From NCBI GenBank assembly GCA_017504205.1, contig JAFVRO010000014.1:1-64000 (forward strand): a stretch of DNA of 64,000 bases, read 5' to 3'. The position numbers were made by a program, and so were the translations under genes. Under the pieces are notes generated by a model. That model was given only the letters and a program-made list of their open reading frames with translations, had not been told where the DNA came from and did no database searches. Source of the DNA: Clostridia bacterium (GTDB lineage Bacteria > Bacillota > Clostridia > Oscillospirales > CAG-272). Positions 42,563 through 50,543 of the stretch are shown one piece after another. Within the stretch, counting starts at the first letter, position 1; each line of letters begins with the position of its first letter.

Positions 42563-43792
42563 TCATTCATTATCGGGTTGATACTCGCTTACCACTATTG
42601 CACCGATGTTTCCGTCCTTAAAGGTCACGTTTATCAACGCCCCCTTTTGTAATGCGGTAGCGGACATTATACGGTCACCGCTTTTTTTATCGGTAACTGT
42701 AGCAAAGCCTCTTGACATAACGGAAAGTGGGTTGAGTGCGTTCAGCTTATCCACAGAGGCTTTCAACGAGATACGCTTTCTGTCAAGGGTTGAAGCAATG
42801 GCATTTCCGAGCCGTGCGCTGAAATTATCAATAGTTATTCTTCTTGCGTTCATCGAGTGAACGAGCAGATTCATTCCGCGTCCCTCACTGAGTAGCTTAA
42901 TTTTACTTCTCAACAAATCAAAATGACGTTGAAGAGTCGAGCGCATACCTATCTTCAGGGAATCAAGCTGTGCCTGAATTTCGCGGAAATCGGGCACTGC
43001 AAGCTCTGCGGCGGCAGACGGTGTTGGGGCTCGCACGTCGGAGACGAAATCGCTGATGGTGAAATCCGTTTCGTGTCCTACAGCGGAAATTATGGGGATG
43101 GTACAGGAATAGATCGTTTTGGCGAGATATTCACTATTGAATTCCCAGAGATCTTCAATAGAGCCACCGCCTCTGCCAATGATTATAACATCCACGCTTT
43201 GGGTATCGTTAAAATAGCTGATACCGTCTGATATCTGTTTTGCTGCTCCGTTGCCTTGCACTTGCGAAGGATATATAACGATTTCGGCAAGCGGAAAGCG
43301 TCTGCCCAGCACGTTTATCATATCACGCACCGCCGCTCCCGACGGAGAGGTAACGATGCCGATGCGGCCCGGGTATTTCGGAAGTGCTTTTTTGTGTGCC
43401 TGATCGAAGTAGCCTGAGGCGTAAAGACGCTGCTTGAGCTGCTCGTAAGCAAGATGAAGTGCGCCCACGCCGTCCGGGATTATATCATCAACATATAACT
43501 GATACTGTCCGCTTTTACCGTAGAGGGAAACTCTACCTCTTGCCACGACCTTCATTCCGTCCTTCAGACTGAAGGTCAGTCTTTGAGCATAGGAGCGGAA
43601 CATTACGGAGCTTACCACTCCGTCTGAATCCTTGAGGGAAAAATAGAGGTGTCCCGAGGAGTAGTATTTAAAATTTGAGATCTCGCCTCTAACGTATACG
43701 GATCTTAAAAGCTCGTCTGTGTCAAGTAGGCGGGTCACATAATCGTTGAGCTGGGATACAGTCAGTGTCAGCTGACCGTGTGCGTCGTTCAT
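42563..43792 (-). CDS. xseA: Exodeoxyribonuclease VII large subunit
   Basis: A 409-residue catalytic subunit that degrades single-stranded DNA. An N-terminal OB-fold (about 5-100: LTVSQLNDYVTRLLDTDELL, VRGEISNFKYYSSGHLYFSL) is followed by the catalytic domain with GIVTSPSGAAVRDMINVLGR and the signature IIGRGGGSIEDLWEFNSE, then coiled coil (about 265-380). The ATG at 43792 is preceded by AAAGG with eight bases of spacing; an earlier in-frame GTG overlaps that site. Confidence 0.95.
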   Translation of the reverse strand: MNDAHGQLTLTVSQLNDYVTRLLDTDELLRSVYVRGEISNFKYYSSGHLYFSLKDSDGVVSSVMFRSYAQRLTFSLKDGMKVVARGRVSLYGKSGQYQLYVDDIIPDGVGALHLAYEQLKQRLYASGYFDQAHKKALPKYPGRIGIVTSPSGAAVRDMINVLGRRFPLAEIVIYPSQVQGNGAAKQISDGISYFNDTQSVDVIIIGRGGGSIEDLWEFNSEYLAKTIYSCTIPIISAVGHETDFTISDFVSDVRAPTPSAAAELAVPDFREIQAQLDSLKIGMRSTLQRHFDLLRSKIKLLSEGRGMNLLVHSMNARRITIDNFSARLGNAIASTLDRKRISLKASVDKLNALNPLSVMSRGFATVTDKKSGDRIMSATALQKGALINVTFKDGNIGAIVVSEYQPDNE

Positions 43793-43816
43793 TCGGTTCA
43801 CCTTTTTCTGTAATAG

Positions 43817-44776
43817 TTAGTTCAGGTATGCAAGTCTGCAGAGCAAGGAAATTCCTGCTGCGTTATCTGCGGAAAATTCGGGGGATGCAAACAAGGCGTT
43901 GAAGTGCTCGGAGAGCTTGCCTTGGATATATTTATTACTCATAACGCCGCCTGCGAACAAAAGCTTTGTATCGGGGTAGCGTTCGAGAAGATTTTCCGTA
44001 AGCTTAGTAAACGTAAGCACGAGGTAATCAAGAACGAAGCGGCTTGTGACCTCACGGCTTTGGGTGGTCGTGTACAGTTTTCCCGCAAGGCTTTCAAGGC
44101 CGGACAGGTTACAGTTAAGTCCTTTTACGGACACGCGCGGCTTCGGTACTTTTTCTTTACAGTTATCCGACAGACATTCCATTTCCCGTCCGCAGGGGAA
44201 TGTAAGCCCCATTGCAACTCCTGTGCGATCTATTGCCTGACCCGCGTTCAGGTCGCTTGTGCCGCCGATCAGCTCTATATTGAACGGATGAGCTACCGTG
44301 GTGCCGGGGGTAACGCGGAGTATTTCCGTGGTGCCACCTGAAACGTGGAAGGCACAAAACGGAGATGATATAAGAGTATCTGCCGTTCCTGAGGAATAAG
44401 CCGCAGCCATAACGTGTCCCTCTTGGTGAGAAAACTGAAATACGGGTACATTGGCGCCAAGACCTATACTGAGCGCGGTATCACGCCCAACGAGGAAGCA
44501 AGGCATATACGAGCCTTCAACATTTCTCGGCGTTGACGAGCAACCGACGGCGACAATTTTATAGTCCCGCAGTATATTTTTGGCGGAGGATAATAAATCG
44601 GGGAGATTCTTTATATGTGCAAATACGGCGTCACTCTGGCGCAATCCTCTTTCGCCATCATTCACCTCAAGGAGTTTTTTCAGATTAAGTATTACGCTTC
44701 CGTCCGCATCGCACGCCGCAACGGATGTGGTATAGTTACTTGTATCAATACCGATAAAGCAAATGGGATCAGCCAT
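43817..44776 (-). CDS. TsaD/Kae1-like protein (peptidase M22 family paralogue)
   Basis: A 319-residue ASKHA-fold protein resembling TsaD (threonylcarbamoyl adenosine synthesis): FIGIDTSNYTTSVAACDADG (8-27), the metal-binding HQEGH at 117-121, PFCAFHVSGGTTEILRV and a C-terminal LLFAGGVMSNKYIQGKL. It differs from canonical TsaD, being shorter and in the nusB-xseA position typical of a second, Clostridia-specific paralogue rather than of tsaD itself. Function is not established; t6A synthesis is not assured. It overlaps the 3' end of nusB by eight bases, indicating coupling. Confidence 0.85.
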   Translation of the reverse strand: MADPICFIGIDTSNYTTSVAACDADGSVILNLKKLLEVNDGERGLRQSDAVFAHIKNLPDLLSSAKNILRDYKIVAVGCSSTPRNVEGSYMPCFLVGRDTALSIGLGANVPVFQFSHQEGHVMAAAYSSGTADTLISSPFCAFHVSGGTTEILRVTPGTTVAHPFNIELIGGTSDLNAGQAIDRTGVAMGLTFPCGREMECLSDNCKEKVPKPRVSVKGLNCNLSGLESLAGKLYTTTQSREVTSRFVLDYLVLTFTKLTENLLERYPDTKLLFAGGVMSNKYIQGKLSEHFNALFASPEFSADNAAGISLLCRLAYLN

Positions 44777-45263
44777 TCTTTTCTACCTTTGCGCGAGGCT
44801 TTGCACTTTTTCTTTTCGGCGCGGTATTTTTAACCGAAAGAAAAGTTTCATCACATTCCTCTATCAGTTGATTTTTTATACCGTTAAGTACGCCGTTGAC
44901 AAATCCCTTGGTTTTATCGTCATCGTATTTTTTAACTAGCTCGATAGCCTCGTTGATTGAGACAGTGAAAGGAATGTCGGGGGTATATTTCATTTCATAT
45001 ATTGCAACACGCATAGCGCACAGCGCGGGCTTGGAAATTCTGCCGATTTTCCAACCGTTTGCGTATTTTTCGATCAGCGCATCCAACTCCGATTCGTACT
45101 CTATGACACCGAAGAAAACTCCGTTGACATACTCGTCATTGGGAATATCGCGGACATTCTTTGCGGTCTCAAAAATTGCGGTGGGGTCATCGTCACGTCT
45201 GAATTCTCTTTCGAAGAGTATTTCATACACCAGTGTGCGTGCTTCTTTTCTGTTAAGCTCCAT
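44769..45263 (-). CDS. nusB: Transcription antitermination factor NusB
   Basis: A 164-residue all-helical protein that binds boxA RNA with S10 and promotes rRNA antitermination. KEARTLVYEILFEREFR (5-21) and SINEAIELVKKYDDDKTKGF with VNGVLNGIK (about 104-132) are the family's conserved ends. A Lys/Arg-rich C-terminal tail of about 20 residues is extra. It is the first gene of an eleven-gene run, with a good promoter at 45351-45379. Confidence 0.95.
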   Translation of the reverse strand: MELNRKEARTLVYEILFEREFRRDDDPTAIFETAKNVRDIPNDEYVNGVFFGVIEYESELDALIEKYANGWKIGRISKPALCAMRVAIYEMKYTPDIPFTVSINEAIELVKKYDDDKTKGFVNGVLNGIKNQLIEECDETFLSVKNTAPKRKSAKPRAKVEKNG

Positions 45264-45350
45264 ATTGCTTCCCTTTCATGTTGAGTTATGGTCGGCGCAG
45301 GTCGGTCGGTTTTCCGACGTGCGTTCTATATACATAATAATTCACAGTAT

Positions 45351-45379
45351 ATTATACATAGAATTCCGTAAAAAGTCAA
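45351..45379 (-). promoter_or_regulatory. Sigma-A promoter of the nusB-yebC run
   Basis: On the minus strand, TTGACT (45374-45379), 17 bases, TATAAT (45351-45356). It gives a leader of about 80 bases before nusB. Confidence 0.8.
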
Positions 45380-45520
45380 CTGATATTTGCATTTTTATAT
45401 GTTTTTTATAATATTTATTCATTAAATATCGAAAAAAACATCGCTACAGCGAATTAACGAAGATATATACGGTAAAAATAAGCTGATAACAAAAAACTCG
45501 TGCAAATATTTTGTAGGGTG

Positions 45521-45549
45521 TTGCAAACGGAAGGAAAATAATGTATAAT
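45521..45549 (+). promoter_or_regulatory. Sigma-A promoter of the 45580 gene group
   Basis: TTGCAA (45521-45526), 17 bases, TATAAT (45544-45549), about 30 bases before the ATG. Confidence 0.8.
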
Positions 45550-45579
45550 ATATAAAGACTATTTGCGTGAGGTAATTTT

Positions 45580-46008
45580 ATGGATGCAAAAACTATTTTT
45601 AAGAAAACGCTTATTCTGACATGTATTATATACACCGTATTTTCAGCAGTGCTTCTCTGCGGTCAGTTATTGGCGGAAGGAAATGCCGATGACGTAATTA
45701 TTGAGCCACTACGTTTTTTCTTGCTCCTTCCATATGCACTTTGTACGGCGTTTGGGTTTACGTTTATGAAGTGCAAGGAAATACACGGCCTTATAAGAGG
45801 CTCGATTCATTACTTATGCGTAGCGGTCAGCATATTTGCTTTTCTCTACCTACCCATGGCGTCGTCCGCATCTGACGGGGACAAGCTTGCGGCATTCTTT
45901 ATTATTTCGATAGTGTACGCATTCGCATATGTGCTTTTGATATGCATACGTTCTGTGCGAAAAAAGCGTGCGACTGTCAAAAAGCAGTACAAAGAGTTAT
46001 ATAAATAA
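45580..46008 (+). CDS. Small four-helix membrane protein, DUF3021-like
   Basis: 142 residues with four predicted membrane helices (about 9-29, 43-62, 74-93, 103-122) and a basic C-terminal tail. The layout and length resemble DUF3021 proteins of Firmicutes, whose role is unknown. GAGG precedes the ATG. The SGNH hydrolase gene follows after 15 bases, so the two are probably in one operon. Confidence 0.65.
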   Translation: MDAKTIFKKTLILTCIIYTVFSAVLLCGQLLAEGNADDVIIEPLRFFLLLPYALCTAFGFTFMKCKEIHGLIRGSIHYLCVAVSIFAFLYLPMASSASDGDKLAAFFIISIVYAFAYVLLICIRSVRKKRATVKKQYKELYK

Positions 46009-46023
46009 ATCCGAGGTGATATT

Positions 46024-46884
46024 ATGTTTAAGAGTTCACAGTACGATACGGTAATGAAAAGGGCCTTGATGATCCTTGCGGCGTTGCTGGTAGTTTGCTT
46101 TGTTCTCAGAATGGTAGCATGCTCCGTAACAAAGCCTGAAGAAGATCCCAAGGACAGTGAGTCTGAATCTGTCAGTGATGAGCCAACGGATGAACCGACG
46201 GACAGTATTCAAGACAGTGAGAGCGATGGTGATGGTGAAAGTGAGCAGGTTCCTGCGGACAGTGTGATACTTGCGCCTACCGAAGATGCGGGACAGGAGT
46301 ATATCGACAAGATCATCTTCCTTGGGGACTCCACCACTCATACGCTTGATGCATTTGGTAAGGTTCCTGAGACGCAGGTATGGACAGGTGAGGCAAAGAC
46401 GCTTGCGCTTTATACCAACATTGATCAGACCAAGATTGTTTATCCCGTGACAAAGGAGCTTATGACGATAGGCGAAGCGGCGGCAAAGGCGAAGCCCGAA
46501 TATCTCGTTATCACGCTTGGACTCAATGGCGGCGTCGGGGATTATTTCGAAGAGAGGCAATTCAAGGTAGCATACCGCAAGCTTATTAATGCCATCAAAG
46601 AAAATTCTCCCGAAACGCGTATCATTCTTAATAATATTTTCCCCGTTTCCTCTTTGATAGAAGGTTATAAAACCATAAACAATCCGAACATCAACACGGC
46701 AAACGGTTGGATATATGATCTTGCGGAGGAGTTTGGATTGAAGTATCTTAATTCAAGGGAATGTCTTATTGACGAAAACGGTGAGTTGAGGCTTGACTAT
46801 TCCCAGCCTGACGGCATTCATATGCAGCCTGCGGCGGCAGATGCGCTTTTGATGTATATAAGAACGCACGCATATATTGATTAA
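46024..46884 (+). CDS. Exported SGNH/GDSL-type hydrolase
   Basis: 286 residues. The N-terminus is a hydrophobic export signal ending in VACS, which may be a lipobox. A Ser/Asp/Glu-rich spacer (about 38-80) follows. The SGNH domain shows block I IIFLGDSTTHTLDAFG (about 92-107, Ser in GDS), block III ITLGLNGGVGDYFEE with Gly and Asn, and block V QPDGIHMQPAAADALL with the Asp-His pair. Such enzymes deacetylate or esterify surface polysaccharides or lipids; the substrate is unknown. It lies in an operon with two other envelope proteins. Confidence 0.8.
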   Translation: MFKSSQYDTVMKRALMILAALLVVCFVLRMVACSVTKPEEDPKDSESESVSDEPTDEPTDSIQDSESDGDGESEQVPADSVILAPTEDAGQEYIDKIIFLGDSTTHTLDAFGKVPETQVWTGEAKTLALYTNIDQTKIVYPVTKELMTIGEAAAKAKPEYLVITLGLNGGVGDYFEERQFKVAYRKLINAIKENSPETRIILNNIFPVSSLIEGYKTINNPNINTANGWIYDLAEEFGLKYLNSRECLIDENGELRLDYSQPDGIHMQPAAADALLMYIRTHAYID

Positions 46885-46903
46885 ATTAAAGGAGACAAAA
46901 CTG

Positions 46904-47401
46904 ATGAAAACAATTAAAGTGATTTCGATTATCGTACTTGCCACACTGATGATGCTTTCCGCAGTTTCTTGCGGAGCTGAATACAAGGATGACATAAAGG
47001 CATCTGCTCTTTCTGAGGCGGCGCTTGCAAAAATATCGGTTGAGGGCGGCTACGCGGTAGCCGATGCGGATTTTATGGAATTCAATTTTCCTGACGGTGC
47101 AAAGTACGCGGACGATTATGCGGTGGCTTATGCCGCAAACACCAGCGCGAACATCAACGAGGTAGGAATACTTCACGCAAAGACGGCAGAAGACGCTAAA
47201 AGCCTTTTTGAAGCCACTAAGGCTTACCTTGCGGATCGCAAGGAGGCGTGGATGAATGCTATAAATTACACACCTGACGAGCATCCCAAGATGGAAAATG
47301 CGGTTTGCAAGCAGTATGGGAATTATGTTGTATACACGATTCTCACAACTGCGGACAGCGGTGCGGTGCTTGAGGTTATTGAGGGACAGTTAAAAAAATA
47401 A
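46904..47401 (+). CDS. DUF4358-like lipoprotein
   Basis: 165 residues: a short lipoprotein signal ending LSAVSC (Cys at about 23) and a compact domain with MEFNFPDGAKYADDYAVAYA and GILHAKTAEDAKSLFEATKA, matching DUF4358 lipoproteins of Clostridia. The function is unknown. The start at 46904 is set by AAAGGAG eight bases upstream. It is the last gene of its operon and ends at a strong terminator. Confidence 0.8.
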   Translation: MKTIKVISIIVLATLMMLSAVSCGAEYKDDIKASALSEAALAKISVEGGYAVADADFMEFNFPDGAKYADDYAVAYAANTSANINEVGILHAKTAEDAKSLFEATKAYLADRKEAWMNAINYTPDEHPKMENAVCKQYGNYVVYTILTTADSGAVLEVIEGQLKK

Positions 47402-47426
47402 ACAGGATTTAATCGAATAACAAAAA

Positions 47427-47470
47427 TCGGGCGATCTCATATAATTGGGATCGCCCGAGCTTTATTTTGG
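47427..47470. terminator. Bidirectional terminator between the DUF4358 gene and copA
   Basis: A 13-base stem (47427-47439 with 47446-47458, one G-T pair) and a short loop. A T-rich tail follows on the plus strand and A5 precedes it, giving T5 on the minus strand. Confidence 0.88.
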
Positions 47471-47500
47471 TTTTGTCTTTTAAAGAGAATATTTATGGGA

Positions 47501-47710
47501 TTATCTGATCTTCACCACTTTATATCCTGCTTTTTCTACGGTTTCGGTAAGTGTTTGGTCACTTACGTCTACGGTAAGCGTTACAACGGCGCATTTTTTC
47601 TTAAGGTTTACCTTGGCACTTACTCCGTCAAGCGCGTTAAGTGCCTCCTCTACTCTTGCGGAGCAATGTCCGCACATCATTCCGTTAATGTATACGGTTT
47701 TTTGTGTCAT
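47501..47710 (-). CDS. Possible internal translation product: CopZ-like copper chaperone
   Basis: Within copA, in the same frame, an AAGGAG ribosome site (47720-47725) stands nine bases before an ATG (47708-47710). From there 69 codons encode a full metal-binding domain (TVYINGMMCGHCSARVEEAL) of normal CopZ length, to the shared stop. A soluble copper chaperone could thus be made from the same message. It may instead be only the trace of a copA-copZ gene fusion. Confidence 0.5.
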   Translation of the reverse strand: MTQKTVYINGMMCGHCSARVEEALNALDGVSAKVNLKKKCAVVTLTVDVSDQTLTETVEKAGYKVVKIR

Positions 47711-50041
47711 TTCTGAAGTCTCCTTTTTTGTGTTTAAATCGTTATTTAATGAGGGGCATACTGACGAGCAGTCTGTCTCTGTGCTTCGTTTATATTTGAA
47801 AAATCTAAGTCTTAATGCATTTGTTACTACGCACACGGAGCTGAAACTCATGCATGCGGCTCCGATCATGGGGCTTAATTTGAGTCCAAGCGGAACATAT
47901 AACGCTCCTGCCGCCAAAGGAATACCAAGTGTGTTATAGAAGAATGCCCAGAATAGATTTTGTTTTATGTTCTTTATGACCGCGCGGCTGAGCTTAATTG
48001 CGCCCGCCACGTCATCGAGGTCACTTTTCATAAGAACTATATCTGCGCTTTCTATGGCGATATCGGTTCCTGCGCCTATTGCAATTCCTACGTCCGCGCT
48101 TGCAAGTGCGGGGGCATCGTTAATACCGTCGCCTACCATAGCAACGATTTTACCTTGCTTTTTCAGGTCAGAGATCACTGCTTCCTTACCATCGGGGAGA
48201 ACTCCTGCTATCACTCGGTCTATTCCAACCTCGTCGGCAATATACCTCCCCGTTTTTTCGTTATCACCCGTGAGCATTATGACCTCGATTCCCATTTGCT
48301 TCAAGGTTTCGACGGCTCCGCGGCTTGTTTTTTTGACAGTATCTGCCACGGCTATAATGCCTTGAACGGTTTTGTCAACGGTAAAGTACAGTGGTGTCTT
48401 ACCGCTTTCGGCAAGTGATGTAGCTTTATCAGCAAGGTTGGAAACGTCTATGCCATTTTCATACATTAGTCTTGCGTTTCCCGCAAGCATTGTTCTGCCG
48501 TTAAATCCGGCTACAATACCGCCACCTGCAACTGATTCTATATTATCGACGGGAATATAGGAAATTCCCTTTTTAGTGGCGTATTCAACAATCGCTTTTG
48601 AGAGAGGATGTTCTGACAGGTATTCTAAGCTTGCGGCAAGCGCTATAAGAGAGTCCTCGCTTACACCGTCTACGGGCAAAACATCAGTAACCTTTGGGCG
48701 TCCTTCGGTAACTGTACCTGTTTTATCAAGTACTACTGTAGTTATCTTATGAGCGGTTTCAAGGCTTTCAGCGTTACGGATCAGTATTCCGTTTGCTGCG
48801 CCGCGTCCCGTACCGACCATTATTGCCGTAGGGGTTGCAAGTCCGAGCGCACACGGACATGATATTACGAGGACGGAGATAGCCATAGAAAGAGCAAGCT
48901 CGAAGTCCTTTGAAAATACCGCCCATACAATAAAGGTTATTACTGAAATTATCATAACGGCAGGAACGAAAACGCCGCTGACCTTATCAGCAAGCTTTGC
49001 AATCGGGGCCTTAGACGAAGCGGCTTCCTCAACGAGCTTCAGAATTTTTGAGACGGCGGTATCCTCGCCGAGCTTTTCGACTCTGAATCTGAAGTATCCG
49101 CTTCCACTGACAGTTCCGGCGTTGACCTTATCCCCCATTTCCTTTTCTACCGGTAGACTCTCACCCGTCAGCGCGGATTCATCTATTGATGCATGTCCGT
49201 GAATTATCTCACCGTCTGCGGCGATGCTCTCTCCCATACGGACAGCAACTATATCGCCAATACGAAGATCTGTCAACGGAATCTCAACCTCTGTTCCATC
49301 TCTCACTACGGTTGCCTTATCCGGAGTAAGTGCCATCAGCTTTGCGATAGCGTCCGAGGTTTTACGTTTTGATCCGGCTTCAAAATATTTTCCAAGCGTA
49401 ATAAGCGTCAATATCATCGCGCCCGACTCAAAATACAGGTTATGAAGAAGCTCGTGAAGTATCTTCGAATCGTTATTTGCAACGGCGTAGGATATAGCAT
49501 ATATCGAGTAGATACCGTAAAGGATCGCGGCAAGTGAGCCCGTGGCGACCAAGGTGTCCATATTTGGAGATCCTTTAAAGAGCGACTTAAAGCCGACGAT
49601 ATAATACTTTCTGTTCAGGTACATTATCGGCAACGTTAGCAAAAGCTGAGTTAGCGCAAACGCTACGCCGTTACGTTCACCCGAGAGGAACGGTGGAATA
49701 GGAAGTGAGAGCATGTGTCCCATTGCGACGTACATAAGCGGAATGAGGAAAGCAAATGAGGCAATAAGTCGCGCTCTCGTGCTTTTAAGTTCCATATCCC
49801 CATCAGCGGTTGTTTTTTTCTGTTTTGCTTCATTTGTCGTGGATGCAGCGTATCCTGCGTTTTTTACCGCTGCAACGATATCATCAGGAGTGACGTCTGC
49901 CGGGGTATATTCTACTGTCATTGAGTTCGTCAGCAAACTTACTTCGACGCGAGTTATTCCCTTCAGCTTTTTTACACTTCGTTCAACAGCGGAGCTGCAC
50001 GCGCTGCACGACATTCCGCTTACGTTAAATTTTTGCTTCAT
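47501..50041 (-). CDS. copA: Copper-exporting P1B-type ATPase with a fused C-terminal CopZ-like domain
   Basis: 846 residues. An N-terminal heavy-metal domain (GMSCSAC, Cys12 and Cys15) is followed by eight membrane helices, TGES at 292-295 in the actuator domain, the ion-binding CPC at 395-397, and DKTGT at 439-443 with the phosphorylated Asp. It pumps Cu(I) out of the cell. Unusually, after the last helix and a polar linker (about 748-777) comes a second heavy-metal domain (MMCGHC, Cys790 and Cys793) that looks like a complete CopZ chaperone. A strong ribosome site lies in frame before Met778. It follows csoR by eight bases and is surely controlled with it. Confidence 0.95.
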   Translation of the reverse strand: MKQKFNVSGMSCSACSSAVERSVKKLKGITRVEVSLLTNSMTVEYTPADVTPDDIVAAVKNAGYAASTTNEAKQKKTTADGDMELKSTRARLIASFAFLIPLMYVAMGHMLSLPIPPFLSGERNGVAFALTQLLLTLPIMYLNRKYYIVGFKSLFKGSPNMDTLVATGSLAAILYGIYSIYAISYAVANNDSKILHELLHNLYFESGAMILTLITLGKYFEAGSKRKTSDAIAKLMALTPDKATVVRDGTEVEIPLTDLRIGDIVAVRMGESIAADGEIIHGHASIDESALTGESLPVEKEMGDKVNAGTVSGSGYFRFRVEKLGEDTAVSKILKLVEEAASSKAPIAKLADKVSGVFVPAVMIISVITFIVWAVFSKDFELALSMAISVLVISCPCALGLATPTAIMVGTGRGAANGILIRNAESLETAHKITTVVLDKTGTVTEGRPKVTDVLPVDGVSEDSLIALAASLEYLSEHPLSKAIVEYATKKGISYIPVDNIESVAGGGIVAGFNGRTMLAGNARLMYENGIDVSNLADKATSLAESGKTPLYFTVDKTVQGIIAVADTVKKTSRGAVETLKQMGIEVIMLTGDNEKTGRYIADEVGIDRVIAGVLPDGKEAVISDLKKQGKIVAMVGDGINDAPALASADVGIAIGAGTDIAIESADIVLMKSDLDDVAGAIKLSRAVIKNIKQNLFWAFFYNTLGIPLAAGALYVPLGLKLSPMIGAACMSFSSVCVVTNALRLRFFKYKRSTETDCSSVCPSLNNDLNTKKETSEMTQKTVYINGMMCGHCSARVEEALNALDGVSAKVNLKKKCAVVTLTVDVSDQTLTETVEKAGYKVVKIR

Positions 50042-50049
50042 TTTACCTC

Positions 50050-50373
50050 CTAACCGTTGAGCTTTTTGATGAGCTCAAGTGTTTCATTCATTATTGCTTC
50101 ATCGCCGTCGAGAATTTTTTCGGTGACGCAGGTCTTGAGATGCTCGTCAAGTATTAGGTATCCTAGATTTTTTAACGCGCTTTCAACTGCGGAAATTTGT
50201 ATAAGGATATCCCCGCAATATCGGTTTTCATCAAGCATCCTTTTGATTCCCGTAAGCTGACCTATTATACGGTTTATCCGATTTTCAAGCTTTTTGGCGG
50301 ATTCGTAAGATCGCGGGGTCTTTTTGTGGCAACAGTTACATTCCGTTACGCATTTTTCATCAATAATACTCAT
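50050..50373 (-). CDS. csoR: CsoR family copper-sensing repressor
   Basis: A 107-residue four-helix DNA-binding repressor. The Cu(I) ligands of the family are in place: Cys53 (RYCGDIL), His78 and Cys82 (DEHLKTC). Extra N-terminal cysteines (8, 12, 14, 15) are not part of the usual site. Copper binding should release the operator at 50409-50425, which lies in its own promoter. copA follows after eight bases, so the operon controls itself. Confidence 0.94.
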   Translation of the reverse strand: MSIIDEKCVTECNCCHKKTPRSYESAKKLENRINRIIGQLTGIKRMLDENRYCGDILIQISAVESALKNLGYLILDEHLKTCVTEKILDGDEAIMNETLELIKKLNG

Positions 50374-50403
50374 TCTTCTGTATCCTTTACGTTATTCCCT
50401 TAT

Positions 50404-50432
50404 ATTATATACCCCCGTGGGGTATTTGTCAA
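50404..50432 (-). promoter_or_regulatory. Consensus sigma-A promoter of csoR-copA
   Basis: On the minus strand, TTGACA (50427-50432), 17 bases, TATAAT (50404-50409), both perfect. The spacer holds the CsoR operator. Confidence 0.9.
50409..50425. promoter_or_regulatory. CsoR operator
   Basis: ATACCCC-CGT-GGGGTAT, a perfect palindrome with seven-base arms, as known for CsoR sites. It lies between the -35 and -10, so bound repressor would block RNA polymerase directly. Confidence 0.9.
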
Positions 50433-50543
50433 CAGTGTTTGCATAAATCTATGAAAAAAATTGAATATGCGATATTATTTGCCAGAGTTGAACATGCACA
50501 TTGAAAACATACTAAAAGTAGTGAGTCATGAAGGAGACGTGAT

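Larger units (their letters stand above)
45264..45579. other. Divergent intergenic region between nusB and a small membrane protein gene
   Basis: Holds the two divergent promoters (45351-45379 minus, 45521-45549 plus). A short GTCGG/CCGAC hairpin with a TTTT loop (about 45308-45326) lies in the nusB leader. I see no other gene or RNA. Confidence 0.5.
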
